This document shows, one piece after another, positions 18,117 through 26,198 of a stretch of DNA of 64,000 nucleotides. The stretch is taken from NCBI RefSeq assembly GCF_003010935.1, contig NZ_PGGN01000004.1, forward strand, positions 496,001 through 560,000, written 5' to 3'. The position numbers and the translations under genes were made by a program. Position 1 is the stretch's first letter, and each line of letters begins with the position of its first letter. This DNA is from Phyllobacterium endophyticum (lineage in GTDB: Bacteria; Pseudomonadota; Alphaproteobacteria; Rhizobiales; Rhizobiaceae). The notes below the pieces were generated by a model that was given only the letters and a program-made list of their open reading frames with translations, was not told the origin of the DNA and did no database searches.

Positions 18117-19124
18117 TCAGTGCTTCGCGCAACCCCACTGCAACACGGCTGTCGAAATAGGATCGTCCCAAAAACGCAGCCCTTTCTCGTCAAACATTGA
18201 CAACGTCACGGAGAGACCGGCCATATCGAGCGAGGTCACGTAAGTTCCCACCAGTGATCTCGCTACGCTGATGCCTCTGGCTTCAAACAGCCGACGGACA
18301 ATATTGTAAATGAGATAGAGTTCTGGCGTCGGCGTACCTCCGAATCCGTTTACCATAATCAACGCACGGTCGGAGTTCTGCAGCTCTATGTCCGCAAGAA
18401 TGTTATCGCAGATCATGCGAGCGATAGTGTTGGCATCGACCAGTTTCTGCCTGGAATGCCCCGGTTCGCCGTGTATCCCGACTCCGACTTCCATCTCGTC
18501 CGGATTCAGCACAAAGGTGGACCGGGCAGTGTCAGGAACGGTAACGCCACCAAGCGCCACGCCCATCGTGCGAATCCGCTTGTTCAAACGGTCACCAAGT
18601 GCCTTCAATCCAACCAAGTCCATACCAGCCTCAGCAGCCGCACCGAGAATCTTCTCCACGACGAGAGTACCGGCGACGCCCCTCCTGCCGGAGCTTCGCC
18701 CCGCGCCTTGCACCGCGATTTCGTCGCTTACAACGACTGTTTCGGTACGATGCCGCCCCGTCACCGCCTCCGCAGCCATTTCGAAGTTCATCAAGTCCCC
18801 GTCATAATTCTTCACGATCAGCAAACATCCCGCTCCCGTGTCCGTCTCTTCGACGGCGGCAATAATCTGGTAAGGCGTCGGAGAGGTAAAGATATGACCG
18901 GTACAGGCCGCATCCAGCATGCCTGGTCCCACGAAGCCAACATGCATTGGCTCATGACCCGCTCCTCCGCCCGATATGACCGCAACTTTTCCCGGCGTAA
19001 GATGCCGCCGCCTGACGAACTTACGGGCCGAGCCGAACATAACCAGACGATCGTGGGCCAGAACGAAACCTTCGAGGCTTTCGGCAACCATGGACTCGGC
19101 CTTGTTCATGAATTTCTTCATCAT
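18117..19124 (-). CDS. dhaK: Dihydroxyacetone kinase subunit DhaK (free-standing)
   Basis: A 335-residue DhaK-type protein. It has the substrate loop SGGGAGHEPMH, the KNYDGDLMNF block, and GIHGEPG, whose His forms the covalent hemiaminal with the ketone substrate in this family. It lacks a DhaL domain, so it needs a phosphoryl donor subunit, most simply the DhaL at 20614-21228. The start at 19124 follows GGAGGGG and overlaps the stop of a small upstream frame (ATGA). It is the last gene of the long leftward operon. The substrate may be dihydroxyacetone or a C4 ketose such as erythrulose. Confidence 0.9.
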   Translation of the reverse strand: MMKKFMNKAESMVAESLEGFVLAHDRLVMFGSARKFVRRRHLTPGKVAVISGGGAGHEPMHVGFVGPGMLDAACTGHIFTSPTPYQIIAAVEETDTGAGCLLIVKNYDGDLMNFEMAAEAVTGRHRTETVVVSDEIAVQGAGRSSGRRGVAGTLVVEKILGAAAEAGMDLVGLKALGDRLNKRIRTMGVALGGVTVPDTARSTFVLNPDEMEVGVGIHGEPGHSRQKLVDANTIARMICDNILADIELQNSDRALIMVNGFGGTPTPELYLIYNIVRRLFEARGISVARSLVGTYVTSLDMAGLSVTLSMFDEKGLRFWDDPISTAVLQWGCAKH

Positions 19125-19369
19125 GCCCCTCCACCGGCATCGAATTGTTCAAGCATCGCGCGAGCGGTCATGACCAAGCCATTCTGAGATGATACCAGGA
19201 TCATGACTAACGATCTCGTCGAATTGTAGAGAGCGTCTGCCGGGTTGCAAGGATCAAAGACGATGCTGCCCATGTGTAGGCAATATCGTCCGCATGTTGA
19301 GAGTGCTCCAACGTTGGAGCTTGAACAGAGTACAAGACCTTCCCTCCTGTCCTCGTCTATTTCTGGCAT
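19121..19369 (-). CDS. Possible small protein between the HTH gene and dhaK
   Basis: An 82-residue frame that I do not recognise. Support for it being real is contextual: AGGGGCGAA lies just before its ATG, it begins 28 bases after the HTH gene stops, and its TGA overlaps the dhaK ATG. It has four cysteines in the first 41 residues and a mixed C-terminal part (SLVMILVSSQNGLVMTARAM). If it is not translated, this stretch is simply a 273-base gap carrying the dhaK ribosome binding site. Confidence 0.4.
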   Translation of the reverse strand: MPEIDEDRREGLVLCSSSNVGALSTCGRYCLHMGSIVFDPCNPADALYNSTRSLVMILVSSQNGLVMTARAMLEQFDAGGGA

Positions 19370-19397
19370 TTCGCCCCTATCAAACTTGGCCCCTGCC

Positions 19398-19808
19398 CTA
19401 GTCTGAATTTCCTAAAAGTGTTGCGATCTTTTGGACAAAATCTGTGATCGCTTCATCCATCAGTCGATTTTTCTTTTCGTCTCCAAGGTCCGGAACTATT
19501 AGGGACAGCGATCTCAGTCCGTCGGAACCGCCGGACTCGGGCAATTTTCCCGGATGCGCGGCATCATAGGCCGCCACAAACTCTTCCTGCTCGGTTGGAC
19601 TAAAGTGACAAACTCTAAAAATCGTCGCCAGATGGCGGGCAGGCAATGGTGTGGAATAAGTTGGGCTTGTAATCTGGGTAACAAAACTGCGGTGTTTGCC
19701 CAGCGCCACAGCAAGGCGCTGTCGGGTACCTGAGGGGCGATTGTCGATGATCTGAGCCAGAATAGTTTTGTAGGCCACGACGGGATCTTCAGTGACTTCC
19801 CGTGTCAT
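19398..19808 (-). CDS. HTH-like DNA-binding protein of the dihydroxyacetone kinase operon
   Basis: A 136-residue protein. The segment TRQRLAVALGKHRSFVTQITSP resembles a helix-turn-helix of the XRE type, with the recognition helix near residues 40-52. The C-terminal part is helical and charged. It lies within the leftward operon between the HPr-like and DhaK genes, 66 bases after the former, and is the only evident regulator in that operon. It may therefore act as the local regulator; its ligand and sites are unknown. Confidence 0.65.
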   Translation of the reverse strand: MTREVTEDPVVAYKTILAQIIDNRPSGTRQRLAVALGKHRSFVTQITSPTYSTPLPARHLATIFRVCHFSPTEQEEFVAAYDAAHPGKLPESGGSDGLRSLSLIVPDLGDEKKNRLMDEAITDFVQKIATLLGNSD

Positions 19809-19874
19809 GCCAATTCTCCACCAGGCGGCGAGCAGTGGGCTACGCTAAACTCCAATCCTGTAGGGGCAGGCACG

Positions 19875-20219
19875 CTAGGCATTTCGGCCTTCGACTTTGC
19901 CCTCGTCGAAATTGTGTTCGACCAGTTGCTTCAACGCCGCGACGGCTTCTGCCGCACCAATTCCGTCGGCTCGAATCTTCAGAACGGAACCTTTCCGGAT
20001 ATTGGCTCCCATAACTTTCACAATGCTCTTGCCATTCAGCCAGATGCTGTTTCCGTTCACTTCTATTTCTATGGTGCAGGGAAAAGATTTGGCAAGACGC
20101 GTGAAGATGACGGATGGACGGGCATGCAACCCAGTACCGTGTACGACTTCGATTTCCGTCTGCCGCTGCGCCATGGCGCGATCGACCTGACTTATCCTCG
20201 CATCCCGTTTGTCGCTCAT
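19875..20219 (-). CDS. HPr-family phosphocarrier protein
   Basis: A 114-residue protein with an HPr fold. The active-site segment is GTGLHARPS, with His32 as phosphorylation site and Arg34 in its usual place. The later GKSIVKVMGA matches the regulatory-serine region of HPr (Ser65 here). The first 15 or so residues are extra compared with typical HPr; an internal ATG at residue 16 would give a standard length. However, the longer start sits in an ATGA overlap with the dhaM gene. It probably passes phosphate from Enzyme I to the adjacent EIIA. Confidence 0.85.
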   Translation of the reverse strand: MSDKRDARISQVDRAMAQRQTEIEVVHGTGLHARPSVIFTRLAKSFPCTIEIEVNGNSIWLNGKSIVKVMGANIRKGSVLKIRADGIGAAEAVAALKQLVEHNFDEGKVEGRNA

Positions 20220-20617
20220 GAGGGTGAGAGTTCCTCGGCTGTAGCCACAACCTTGGCGAGCGGAGCCCCACCTGACGCCTCGGCCGCAGCAATGACTGCA
20301 CCCTCGACCAAGGGTGAATTGCAGATGGCAACTAGCCGGGAACGGGGTTCGCCCAGCATTTCAATTGCCATTTCGCTGTTGGTCTCCGCGCCTCCGAGAT
20401 CAACGAACACGGCAACCCCATGATCGGACCACGCTGCCTCTATGGCGGCAAGAATTCCAGCTGCATTGGTTCCGAGACCACCCTCTGGATTGCCTCCGCA
20501 CCATGAAAGCGGCACGCGGTCGCCAACCATCTGCCGCACCATGTCGGCAGTGCCCTTCGCAACCAGTGGCGAGTGCGACACAATCACGATACCCACATTT
20601 GTAAACTTGCCCTTCAT
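20216..20617 (-). CDS. dhaM: DhaM-type EIIA phosphotransfer subunit of dihydroxyacetone kinase
   Basis: A 133-residue EIIA (mannose-type) domain. The active-site region VIVSHSPLVAKG places His15 as the phosphoryl acceptor, as in DhaM; GGAETNSEMA and the following segment match the fold. E. coli DhaM has EIIA, HPr and a partial Enzyme I in one chain; here EIIA and the HPr-like protein are separate genes and no Enzyme I gene lies in the window. It overlaps dhaL by four bases and the HPr gene by four. It would recharge ADP bound to DhaL. Confidence 0.87.
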   Translation of the reverse strand: MKGKFTNVGIVIVSHSPLVAKGTADMVRQMVGDRVPLSWCGGNPEGGLGTNAAGILAAIEAAWSDHGVAVFVDLGGAETNSEMAIEMLGEPRSRLVAICNSPLVEGAVIAAAEASGGAPLAKVVATAEELSPS

Positions 20618-21228
20618 GCCGGACGGTACTCCTCCAAGTAGCGGCAGATGGCCGTTGTCAGATGAGCGCAGCTTGATGCGCCCGGATCGATATGGCCAAC
20701 GGAACGATCCCCAAGAAACGAAGCACGTCCGCGCATTGCTTTCATATCGGCCGTCAGTTCAGCAGACAAAACTGCCCTTTTGGCTATGTTGATCAGGGTC
20801 GATCGCCGCATGATTTCAGCCTGAATGGGGTAAAGAACGTCAAGCAATGTTTTGTCACCTGCACCGGCGCGTCCGCGCCTGGCCACTGCTTCGATTGCTT
20901 CGCCGAAGATCAGAGCGAAATCGCCCTCATTCTCCAATATGCTGAGCCGCCGCCCCAGCTCTATCAGCAAGGTCCCGTACAAGGGCCCAGCCGCGCCGCC
21001 AACACTCATGACAAGCGCCACGCCAATCAGCTCGATTGCCTGTGGCAACGCCAGGCAGCAAAGCCTTTCACGATCAAGATATACCGCCTCGCAGCCGCGC
21101 CGCATGTTCGTTCCGTGATCTCCGTCGCCGATGGCCCGATCGAGCTCACACAGATCATCAGCATGGATCGTGATGGCGTCGTGGCACGCTTCAATCAGCC
21201 CAAGGATCAGCGCGCGATCAGTCTGCAC
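20614..21228 (-). CDS. dhaL: Dihydroxyacetone kinase subunit DhaL (free-standing)
   Basis: A 204-residue DhaL protein. The metal/ADP-binding motif is intact: Asp30, Asp35 and Asp37 in LDRAIGDGDHG. Further typical blocks are SVGGAAGPLYGT and GAGDKTLLDVL. It overlaps the Dak fusion gene by 11 bases and dhaM by four, so the three are coupled. In PTS-type kinases DhaL holds ADP, which EIIA rephosphorylates; it would work with the DhaK at 18117-19124. Confidence 0.9.
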   Translation of the reverse strand: MQTDRALILGLIEACHDAITIHADDLCELDRAIGDGDHGTNMRRGCEAVYLDRERLCCLALPQAIELIGVALVMSVGGAAGPLYGTLLIELGRRLSILENEGDFALIFGEAIEAVARRGRAGAGDKTLLDVLYPIQAEIMRRSTLINIAKRAVLSAELTADMKAMRGRASFLGDRSVGHIDPGASSCAHLTTAICRYLEEYRPA

Positions 21229-22882
21229 CGACTCTACCGTCGATCAGCTTTGCCGCAGTCTCGAAAGCAGCAGCGGTGGCCACAGCTCCCGGGTCGGCTA
21301 CACCGGCGAGATCTCTTGCTCCTACATATGATGCGCGGCCAGCATTTGCCCTGGTCATTTCCATGGTGGCGTTGGCGCCCGCACGAGCCGATCGGGCAGC
21401 GTCGGAGAGCCCCCTTGCCGCGAAGGCTCGCAATGCCGGATCAAGGGCGTCGACCATGGTTCTGTCACCCGGCCTGGCGCCGCCGTAGAAAGTCATGCGG
21501 TCGAGACCTGCAAGCAAAGCGGTCGGTAGAGTGCCCGTCTCCGTCATCTCCTTGGCGGCTGCCGTAAAAAAAATTGAGAGCAGAACGCCGCTTGATCCAC
21601 CCATACTGGTGGCCAAAATTCTGCCGATCGCTGCCAATGTTTCGGCGGTGTCAGCGAGCGGCAACGACTTTACCTTGGCAAGTACACTTTGTGCCCCGGC
21701 TGCGACCGTCGATCCCGTATCGCCATCTCCAGCGCGGGCATCCAGATGATTGAGCTCCGTTTCGAGCGATATCAGGTGTTGACATATCCCGGTCACCAAT
21801 TCTTCGGTCAACGGATCGTGGCTCGCTACCGCGATGGAGTTCCCAATCGGAGCTTCGGGCACGGGAAGTACATTCAGGCCATGTCGTGGCACTGGCGGAG
21901 TCCACGCCCGAAGGTCGACGGGGTGGGCAAGCGCCGTCTCACGTTCTGCATCGAGCTTGATGAGCGACAACGAAAATCCGTTCATGTTGAGCGCTGTCAT
22001 CATTGGCGAGGGCCCGATCACCAGTCTCACGCGATCCGCAAGTGAAGACGCAAGAACATCATGGGCAATGAGGCCCATTTCCAGGGGCGGAACAGCTCCA
22101 AGATTGTTGATTAGCAACGCATAATCGCCCGCCCCAGGCAGAGCTGCCGCGAGCCGCTCCGCCATGATCCTTACTATTTTTCCGGCCTCCTGCAGCTCGA
22201 AGCGCTCGACGCCTGGCTCGCCGTGAATACCAAGGCCAAGTTCGCCCTCGTCAGCGCCGAGACGTTGTTCCTGAACCTGGCCCGGGATCGAGCATGTTGA
22301 CAGCGAGACACCCAACGAGACAATCTCGCCGGCCGCTGCGGCAGCAGATGCAGCTACATCTTCAACACTATCGCCACGTTCGGCGAGAAAACCTGCGATC
22401 TTGTGAATGAAGAGCGTCCCCGCGACACCGCGCGGCTGAGGAAGATCGGGAAGGGCGATATCATCGGCGACGATCACCATTTCCACCTTGAATCCTTCTG
22501 CCCGCGCTCTTTCAGCGGCAAGTCCGAAGTTCAGCCGGTCTCCGGTGTAATTCTTGACGACGAGCAGGCAACCTTTCGGCCCCGTGACTGCACGGATCGC
22601 TGTAAGCACCGCATCAACGCTGGGAGAGGCAAAAATCTCGCCCGATATGGCGGCCGTCAGCATGCCCCTTCCGACAAACCCGGCGTGGGAGGGCTCGTGC
22701 CCCGCACCTCCGCCTGATATGACGGCGACCTTGGATTTATCCCAGTCCGCCCGCAGAATGACCTTGATATCCGGATAGCTGTCCAGTCGCGCCAGCATTC
22801 CCGGACGACTGGTCAGCAAAAGACCATCGAGGGCCTCGGTGACAATGTTCTCCCTGCGGTTGAAAAAATGTTTCATGGGCAT
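21218..22882 (-). CDS. Dihydroxyacetone kinase, DhaK-DhaL fusion (ATP-type)
   Basis: A 554-residue protein. Residues 1-330 form a DhaK module: SGGGAGHEPSH (His62), KNYTGDRLNF (Asp115), and GIHGEPG with the covalent-binding His220. Residues about 355-554 form a DhaL module with the metal-binding Asp381, Asp386 and Asp388 in DARAGDGDTG. This is the single-chain layout of ATP-dependent dihydroxyacetone or ketotetrose kinases. It lies 58 bases after the ATPase gene of the importer operon and overlaps dhaL. Presence beside a complete separate DhaK/DhaL/EIIA set is unusual. Confidence 0.92.
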   Translation of the reverse strand: MPMKHFFNRRENIVTEALDGLLLTSRPGMLARLDSYPDIKVILRADWDKSKVAVISGGGAGHEPSHAGFVGRGMLTAAISGEIFASPSVDAVLTAIRAVTGPKGCLLVVKNYTGDRLNFGLAAERARAEGFKVEMVIVADDIALPDLPQPRGVAGTLFIHKIAGFLAERGDSVEDVAASAAAAAGEIVSLGVSLSTCSIPGQVQEQRLGADEGELGLGIHGEPGVERFELQEAGKIVRIMAERLAAALPGAGDYALLINNLGAVPPLEMGLIAHDVLASSLADRVRLVIGPSPMMTALNMNGFSLSLIKLDAERETALAHPVDLRAWTPPVPRHGLNVLPVPEAPIGNSIAVASHDPLTEELVTGICQHLISLETELNHLDARAGDGDTGSTVAAGAQSVLAKVKSLPLADTAETLAAIGRILATSMGGSSGVLLSIFFTAAAKEMTETGTLPTALLAGLDRMTFYGGARPGDRTMVDALDPALRAFAARGLSDAARSARAGANATMEMTRANAGRASYVGARDLAGVADPGAVATAAAFETAAKLIDGRVGAD

Positions 22883-22940
22883 TTTCCAGTCTTTCGTCTT
22901 CTACACGTGTTGAACAAACCATTCGGATCGCGGTAATCCC

Positions 22941-23948
22941 TCAAACCACCCTGTTTCCATCCGCACCGAAATAAAGAGGATTCCTGAGCGCTAGGCCAAT
23001 CGGATCTCCCGGCTTTACTGGCAGACGTGGATTGGCCAAGGTGGTCAGCTTGCAGTCGCCGAGCCGTATATGCAGGTGATTCTGGTCTCCGAGATGCTCC
23101 ACCCAAGCGACGTGTGCATTGACATGTCCGCCTAGCGTGATGTCCAGATGTTCGGTCCGCGCCCCGATTGTTTGTGTACCTGCCGGGATCTTGCTGTCCG
23201 GAAGAAGGTTAGCCGGAAAAAGGTTGATGTGCGGCTGACCAAGACGTGCAGCGACATGAACATTGGCCGGATTGCTGTAGATCTCTCGTGGCGTTCCAAT
23301 TTGTGCCAGTCGCCCCTCAGTGAGAATGCCGATGCGATCGGCCATTGTCATGGCTTCGATCTGATCATGTGTCACGTAAAGAAGCGTTGAACCGAGTTCT
23401 TTCTGGATACGTTTGAGTTCCAGCCTGAGATCGGCGCGAAGCTTGGCGTCCAACGAGGAAAGCGGCTCGTCCATGAGATAGATTGCAGGGCGGCGTACAA
23501 GCGCCCGGCCGATGGCGACCCGCTGCATTTCACCTCCAGAAAGACGGGTCGAGCGGTTGTCAAGCTTGTGGTCGATGCGCACCATCCGTGCGACCTCCCG
23601 CACCCGCCGGTCGATTTCATTCTTGTCGAGACGGCGTGCCGGCGACCGCAGGGGAAAGGCTAGGTTGTCGTAGACCGACAGGTGCGGATAAAGCGAATAT
23701 TGCTGAAAGACGAATGCGACATCTCGGCCCGCCGGCGCTTCCTTCGCCACATCGTATCCGCCGATGAGAATGCGGCCATGATCGGGGCGCTCCAACCCGG
23801 CAATCAGGCGCAGGGTAGTGGTCTTGCCGGCTCCGGTGGGTCCTAGAAGCACCACGCATTCCCCGTCGGCGATCACCAGATCCAGATCGGAAACGGCAGG
23901 GGTTTCACCGAAATTTTTGTTGATCCCTTGCAGGATGACTTCAGCCAT
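22941..23948 (-). CDS. ABC polyol/sugar importer ATPase B (MalK family)
   Basis: A 335-residue ATPase with Walker A GPTGAGKTTT, signature LSGGEMQRVAIGRA, Walker B LMDEP and VTHDQIEAMTMAD, then a short TOBE-type domain. I chose the start at 23948 (MAEVILQG), which overlaps the previous gene by eight bases; the much longer frame to 24173 is out-of-gene extension. It matches ATPase B of the first operon in its LSGGE signature. It precedes the Dak fusion gene. Confidence 0.92.
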   Translation of the reverse strand: MAEVILQGINKNFGETPAVSDLDLVIADGECVVLLGPTGAGKTTTLRLIAGLERPDHGRILIGGYDVAKEAPAGRDVAFVFQQYSLYPHLSVYDNLAFPLRSPARRLDKNEIDRRVREVARMVRIDHKLDNRSTRLSGGEMQRVAIGRALVRRPAIYLMDEPLSSLDAKLRADLRLELKRIQKELGSTLLYVTHDQIEAMTMADRIGILTEGRLAQIGTPREIYSNPANVHVAARLGQPHINLFPANLLPDSKIPAGTQTIGARTEHLDITLGGHVNAHVAWVEHLGDQNHLHIRLGDCKLTTLANPRLPVKPGDPIGLALRNPLYFGADGNRVV

Positions 23949-25038
23949 GACGATGCTCCACAAAGCGGGATGACGCAACTGACCTGCCCGAGGTGCAGTC
24001 AAAAAGGGACAGTTTCTCGCGATTGAGTTCAAGCCCGACAGTTTCGCCGATACGGAAGTTCTGGTCGGCCGGCACCCGGGCCTTGACAAGTCCCTTGCCC
24101 ATCTCCACCGCGACGATCTGGTTAGTCCCATGATACTCGCTGCCAAAAACTGCACCGCGCAAGGGCGAAGCATCGTTGAAGCTTATATCTTCAGGCCGCA
24201 CGCCAAGCGCAAGTTCGCCTTCTGCCAGATCCTGGTGGATTTCAGGCATGGAAATTTCAACGCCATCGACCACGACGGATCGCGTGCCCTTTTGCAGGCC
24301 TGCCGTAAACCGCAGGAAGTTCATTGGCGGCGAACCGATAAAATCAGCCACATACATGGTTGCCGGGCGGTTGTAGATTTCCTGGGGCGTGCCGAATTGT
24401 TCGATTACCCCATGGTTCATCACTGCGATCTTATCGGCCATCGCCATTGCCTCCAACTGGTCGTGTGTCACATAGACCGTAGTGGCACGGATCCTGTTGT
24501 GCAGTTCGCGCAGCTCGCGAACCATCAGATCGCGAAATTCCGCATCCAGCGTGCCTAGGGGCTCATCCATAAGAAAGCACTTGGGACGCCGGACGATTGC
24601 CCTTCCGAGCGCCACCCGCTGACGATCGCCGCCCGCAAGCCCCGACACCGATCTGTCCAGAATATGGTCTATCTGCAGGAGCTTCGCCGTTTCCTCGACG
24701 CGTGCGCGGATCTCTGCTTTGGCAACACCTTGGGCAAGCAATGGAAACCCGATGTTCTTACGTACATTCATGTGCGGATAAAGCGCAAAGAGCTGAAATA
24801 CAAACGCGATATCCCGCTCCCTCGCCCGGTTGAAGGTGACGTCTTCACCGCCAAGAAATATCTTGCCGTCGGTGGGCAGTTCAAGTCCCGCGATCATCCG
24901 CAGCGTTGTTGTCTTGCCGCAGCCCGACGGGCCAAGCAGCGCGAGGAATTCGCCGTCATGCACAACGAAGCTCGAATTTTCCACGGCGCTGAAGGCGCCG
25001 AATTGCTTGCGAAGTTTTTCTATTCTGATCTCTGCCAT
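23941..25038 (-). CDS. ABC polyol/sugar importer ATPase A (MalK family)
   Basis: A 365-residue ATPase. Walker A is GPSGCGKTT, Walker B FLMDEP and the switch VTHDQLEAMAMAD. The signature reads LAGGDRQRVALGRA instead of the usual LSGGQ, comparable to LSGGD in ATPase A of the first operon. A C-terminal TOBE-type domain follows. It starts three bases after the small membrane protein gene and overlaps ATPase B. Confidence 0.92.
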   Translation of the reverse strand: MAEIRIEKLRKQFGAFSAVENSSFVVHDGEFLALLGPSGCGKTTTLRMIAGLELPTDGKIFLGGEDVTFNRARERDIAFVFQLFALYPHMNVRKNIGFPLLAQGVAKAEIRARVEETAKLLQIDHILDRSVSGLAGGDRQRVALGRAIVRRPKCFLMDEPLGTLDAEFRDLMVRELRELHNRIRATTVYVTHDQLEAMAMADKIAVMNHGVIEQFGTPQEIYNRPATMYVADFIGSPPMNFLRFTAGLQKGTRSVVVDGVEISMPEIHQDLAEGELALGVRPEDISFNDASPLRGAVFGSEYHGTNQIVAVEMGKGLVKARVPADQNFRIGETVGLELNREKLSLFDCTSGRSVASSRFVEHRHG

Positions 25039-25041
25039 CGC

Positions 25042-25248
25042 CTACTCCGGGAACTTTGAAACGATGATGAACATGATCGTTCCGGCCAGCAGCGTAACAA
25101 GCGACCAAGTGTAGAAGATCAGGAGGAAGGGCTGGAACAGCATCAGGAATCCAAGGCCGATCAGGCCAGTCGCAATGTTTTCCATGGGACCGCGTCTGAT
25201 AAAAAACGGTCGCTTGGGCTTTGCGGGAGCCGGTCTTTGTACCGTCAT
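25042..25248 (-). CDS. Small two-helix membrane protein of the second importer operon
   Basis: A 68-residue protein with a basic N-terminus (KPKRPFFIRRG) and two hydrophobic segments around residues 24-42 and 46-63 joined by a QPF turn, ending SKFPE. It occupies the same place as the 67-residue protein at 10409-10612: after permease 2 (ATGA overlap) and before ATPase A. Shared features are the QP(W/F) turn and the terminal K(I/F)P. It is probably an accessory membrane subunit; function unknown. Confidence 0.75.
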   Translation of the reverse strand: MTVQRPAPAKPKRPFFIRRGPMENIATGLIGLGFLMLFQPFLLIFYTWSLVTLLAGTIMFIIVSKFPE

Positions 25249-26198
25249 TTGCGTACAGCTCCAAAAGTGATACCGCGCAACAGCTGCTTGCGCAGGAGGA
25301 TGGTGAACACCAGGATCGGTACGACAAAGATCGTCGTACCGGCAGCGACTGCCGGCCAGTCCTGCCCGCCCTCACCGATAATGGTCGGAATGAACGGCGG
25401 AGCAGTCTGGGCTGCTCCGGATGTCAAGAGCACCGCGAAGGCGTATTCATTCCAGGCAAAGATGAGGCAGAAGATGGCCGTTGCGGCGATGCCCGTGGTC
25501 GCCTGCGGCAGGACGACCTTGAAAAACGCCTGCATGCGCGTGTAGCCGTCGATCATGGCTGCCTCTTCGTATTCGCGCGGAATTTCGTCGATGAAACCCT
25601 TCAGGAGCCAGACGGCCAGCGAGACGTTTACAGCCGTGTAAAGCAGGATCATGCCAAGCGCCGTGTCAGACAGGCCAAGCTGCCGATACATCAGATAAAT
25701 AGGGATTGCGACGGCAATGGGCGGCATCATTCTCGTCGAGAGAATAAAGAACAAGAGGTCCTCGGCCAGCGGAATTTTGAAACGCGAAAAACCGTAAGCT
25801 GCAAACGTTCCAAGGGAAACCGCGAGGAACGTCGAACCAAAGGCGATCACCAGCGAGTTTTGGAAGCGCGGCCAGTAGTTTGAAGCCCCGGCGATGACCA
25901 TGTTGCGACTGCGCGTAATCTCATCGCAGGTACTCGTAGGTTCGCCTAGCGAAGCGATATAGTCCGGAGTTTGCCGTGTGCGGGTTGTGAATAGGTTGCA
26001 ATAACCTTCAAGGGTTGGCTGGAATACGATTTTCGGCGGGTAGCTAATGGAGTCCGGCGGAGACTTGAAGCTCGTCAGAACGATCCATAGCAGCGGGATC
26101 ATCGTGATCACAGCATAGATGATGACGATGGACGCAGCGATGCGTTTTGATGTCCGGCTCGGCTCGACGACAGAGTGGGCAGTGCTGACAGAGCTCAT
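25245..26198 (-). CDS. ABC polyol/sugar importer permease 2 (MalG type)
   Basis: A 317-residue permease with an EAA loop YEEAAMIDGYTRMQAFFKVVLPQA, almost the same as permease 2 of the first operon. A large hydrophilic loop of about 70 residues follows the first helix and contains NLFTTRTRQTPDYIASLGEP. It overlaps permease 1 by four bases and the small membrane protein by four. Confidence 0.9.
   Translation of the reverse strand: MSSVSTAHSVVEPSRTSKRIAASIVIIYAVITMIPLLWIVLTSFKSPPDSISYPPKIVFQPTLEGYCNLFTTRTRQTPDYIASLGEPTSTCDEITRSRNMVIAGASNYWPRFQNSLVIAFGSTFLAVSLGTFAAYGFSRFKIPLAEDLLFFILSTRMMPPIAVAIPIYLMYRQLGLSDTALGMILLYTAVNVSLAVWLLKGFIDEIPREYEEAAMIDGYTRMQAFFKVVLPQATTGIAATAIFCLIFAWNEYAFAVLLTSGAAQTAPPFIPTIIGEGGQDWPAVAAGTTIFVVPILVFTILLRKQLLRGITFGAVRK

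Noticed and set aside
22941-24173. N-terminal extension of an ATPase by 75 residues
   Set aside because: The extension overlaps the preceding ATPase gene in another frame; MAEVILQG at 23948 is the standard start.
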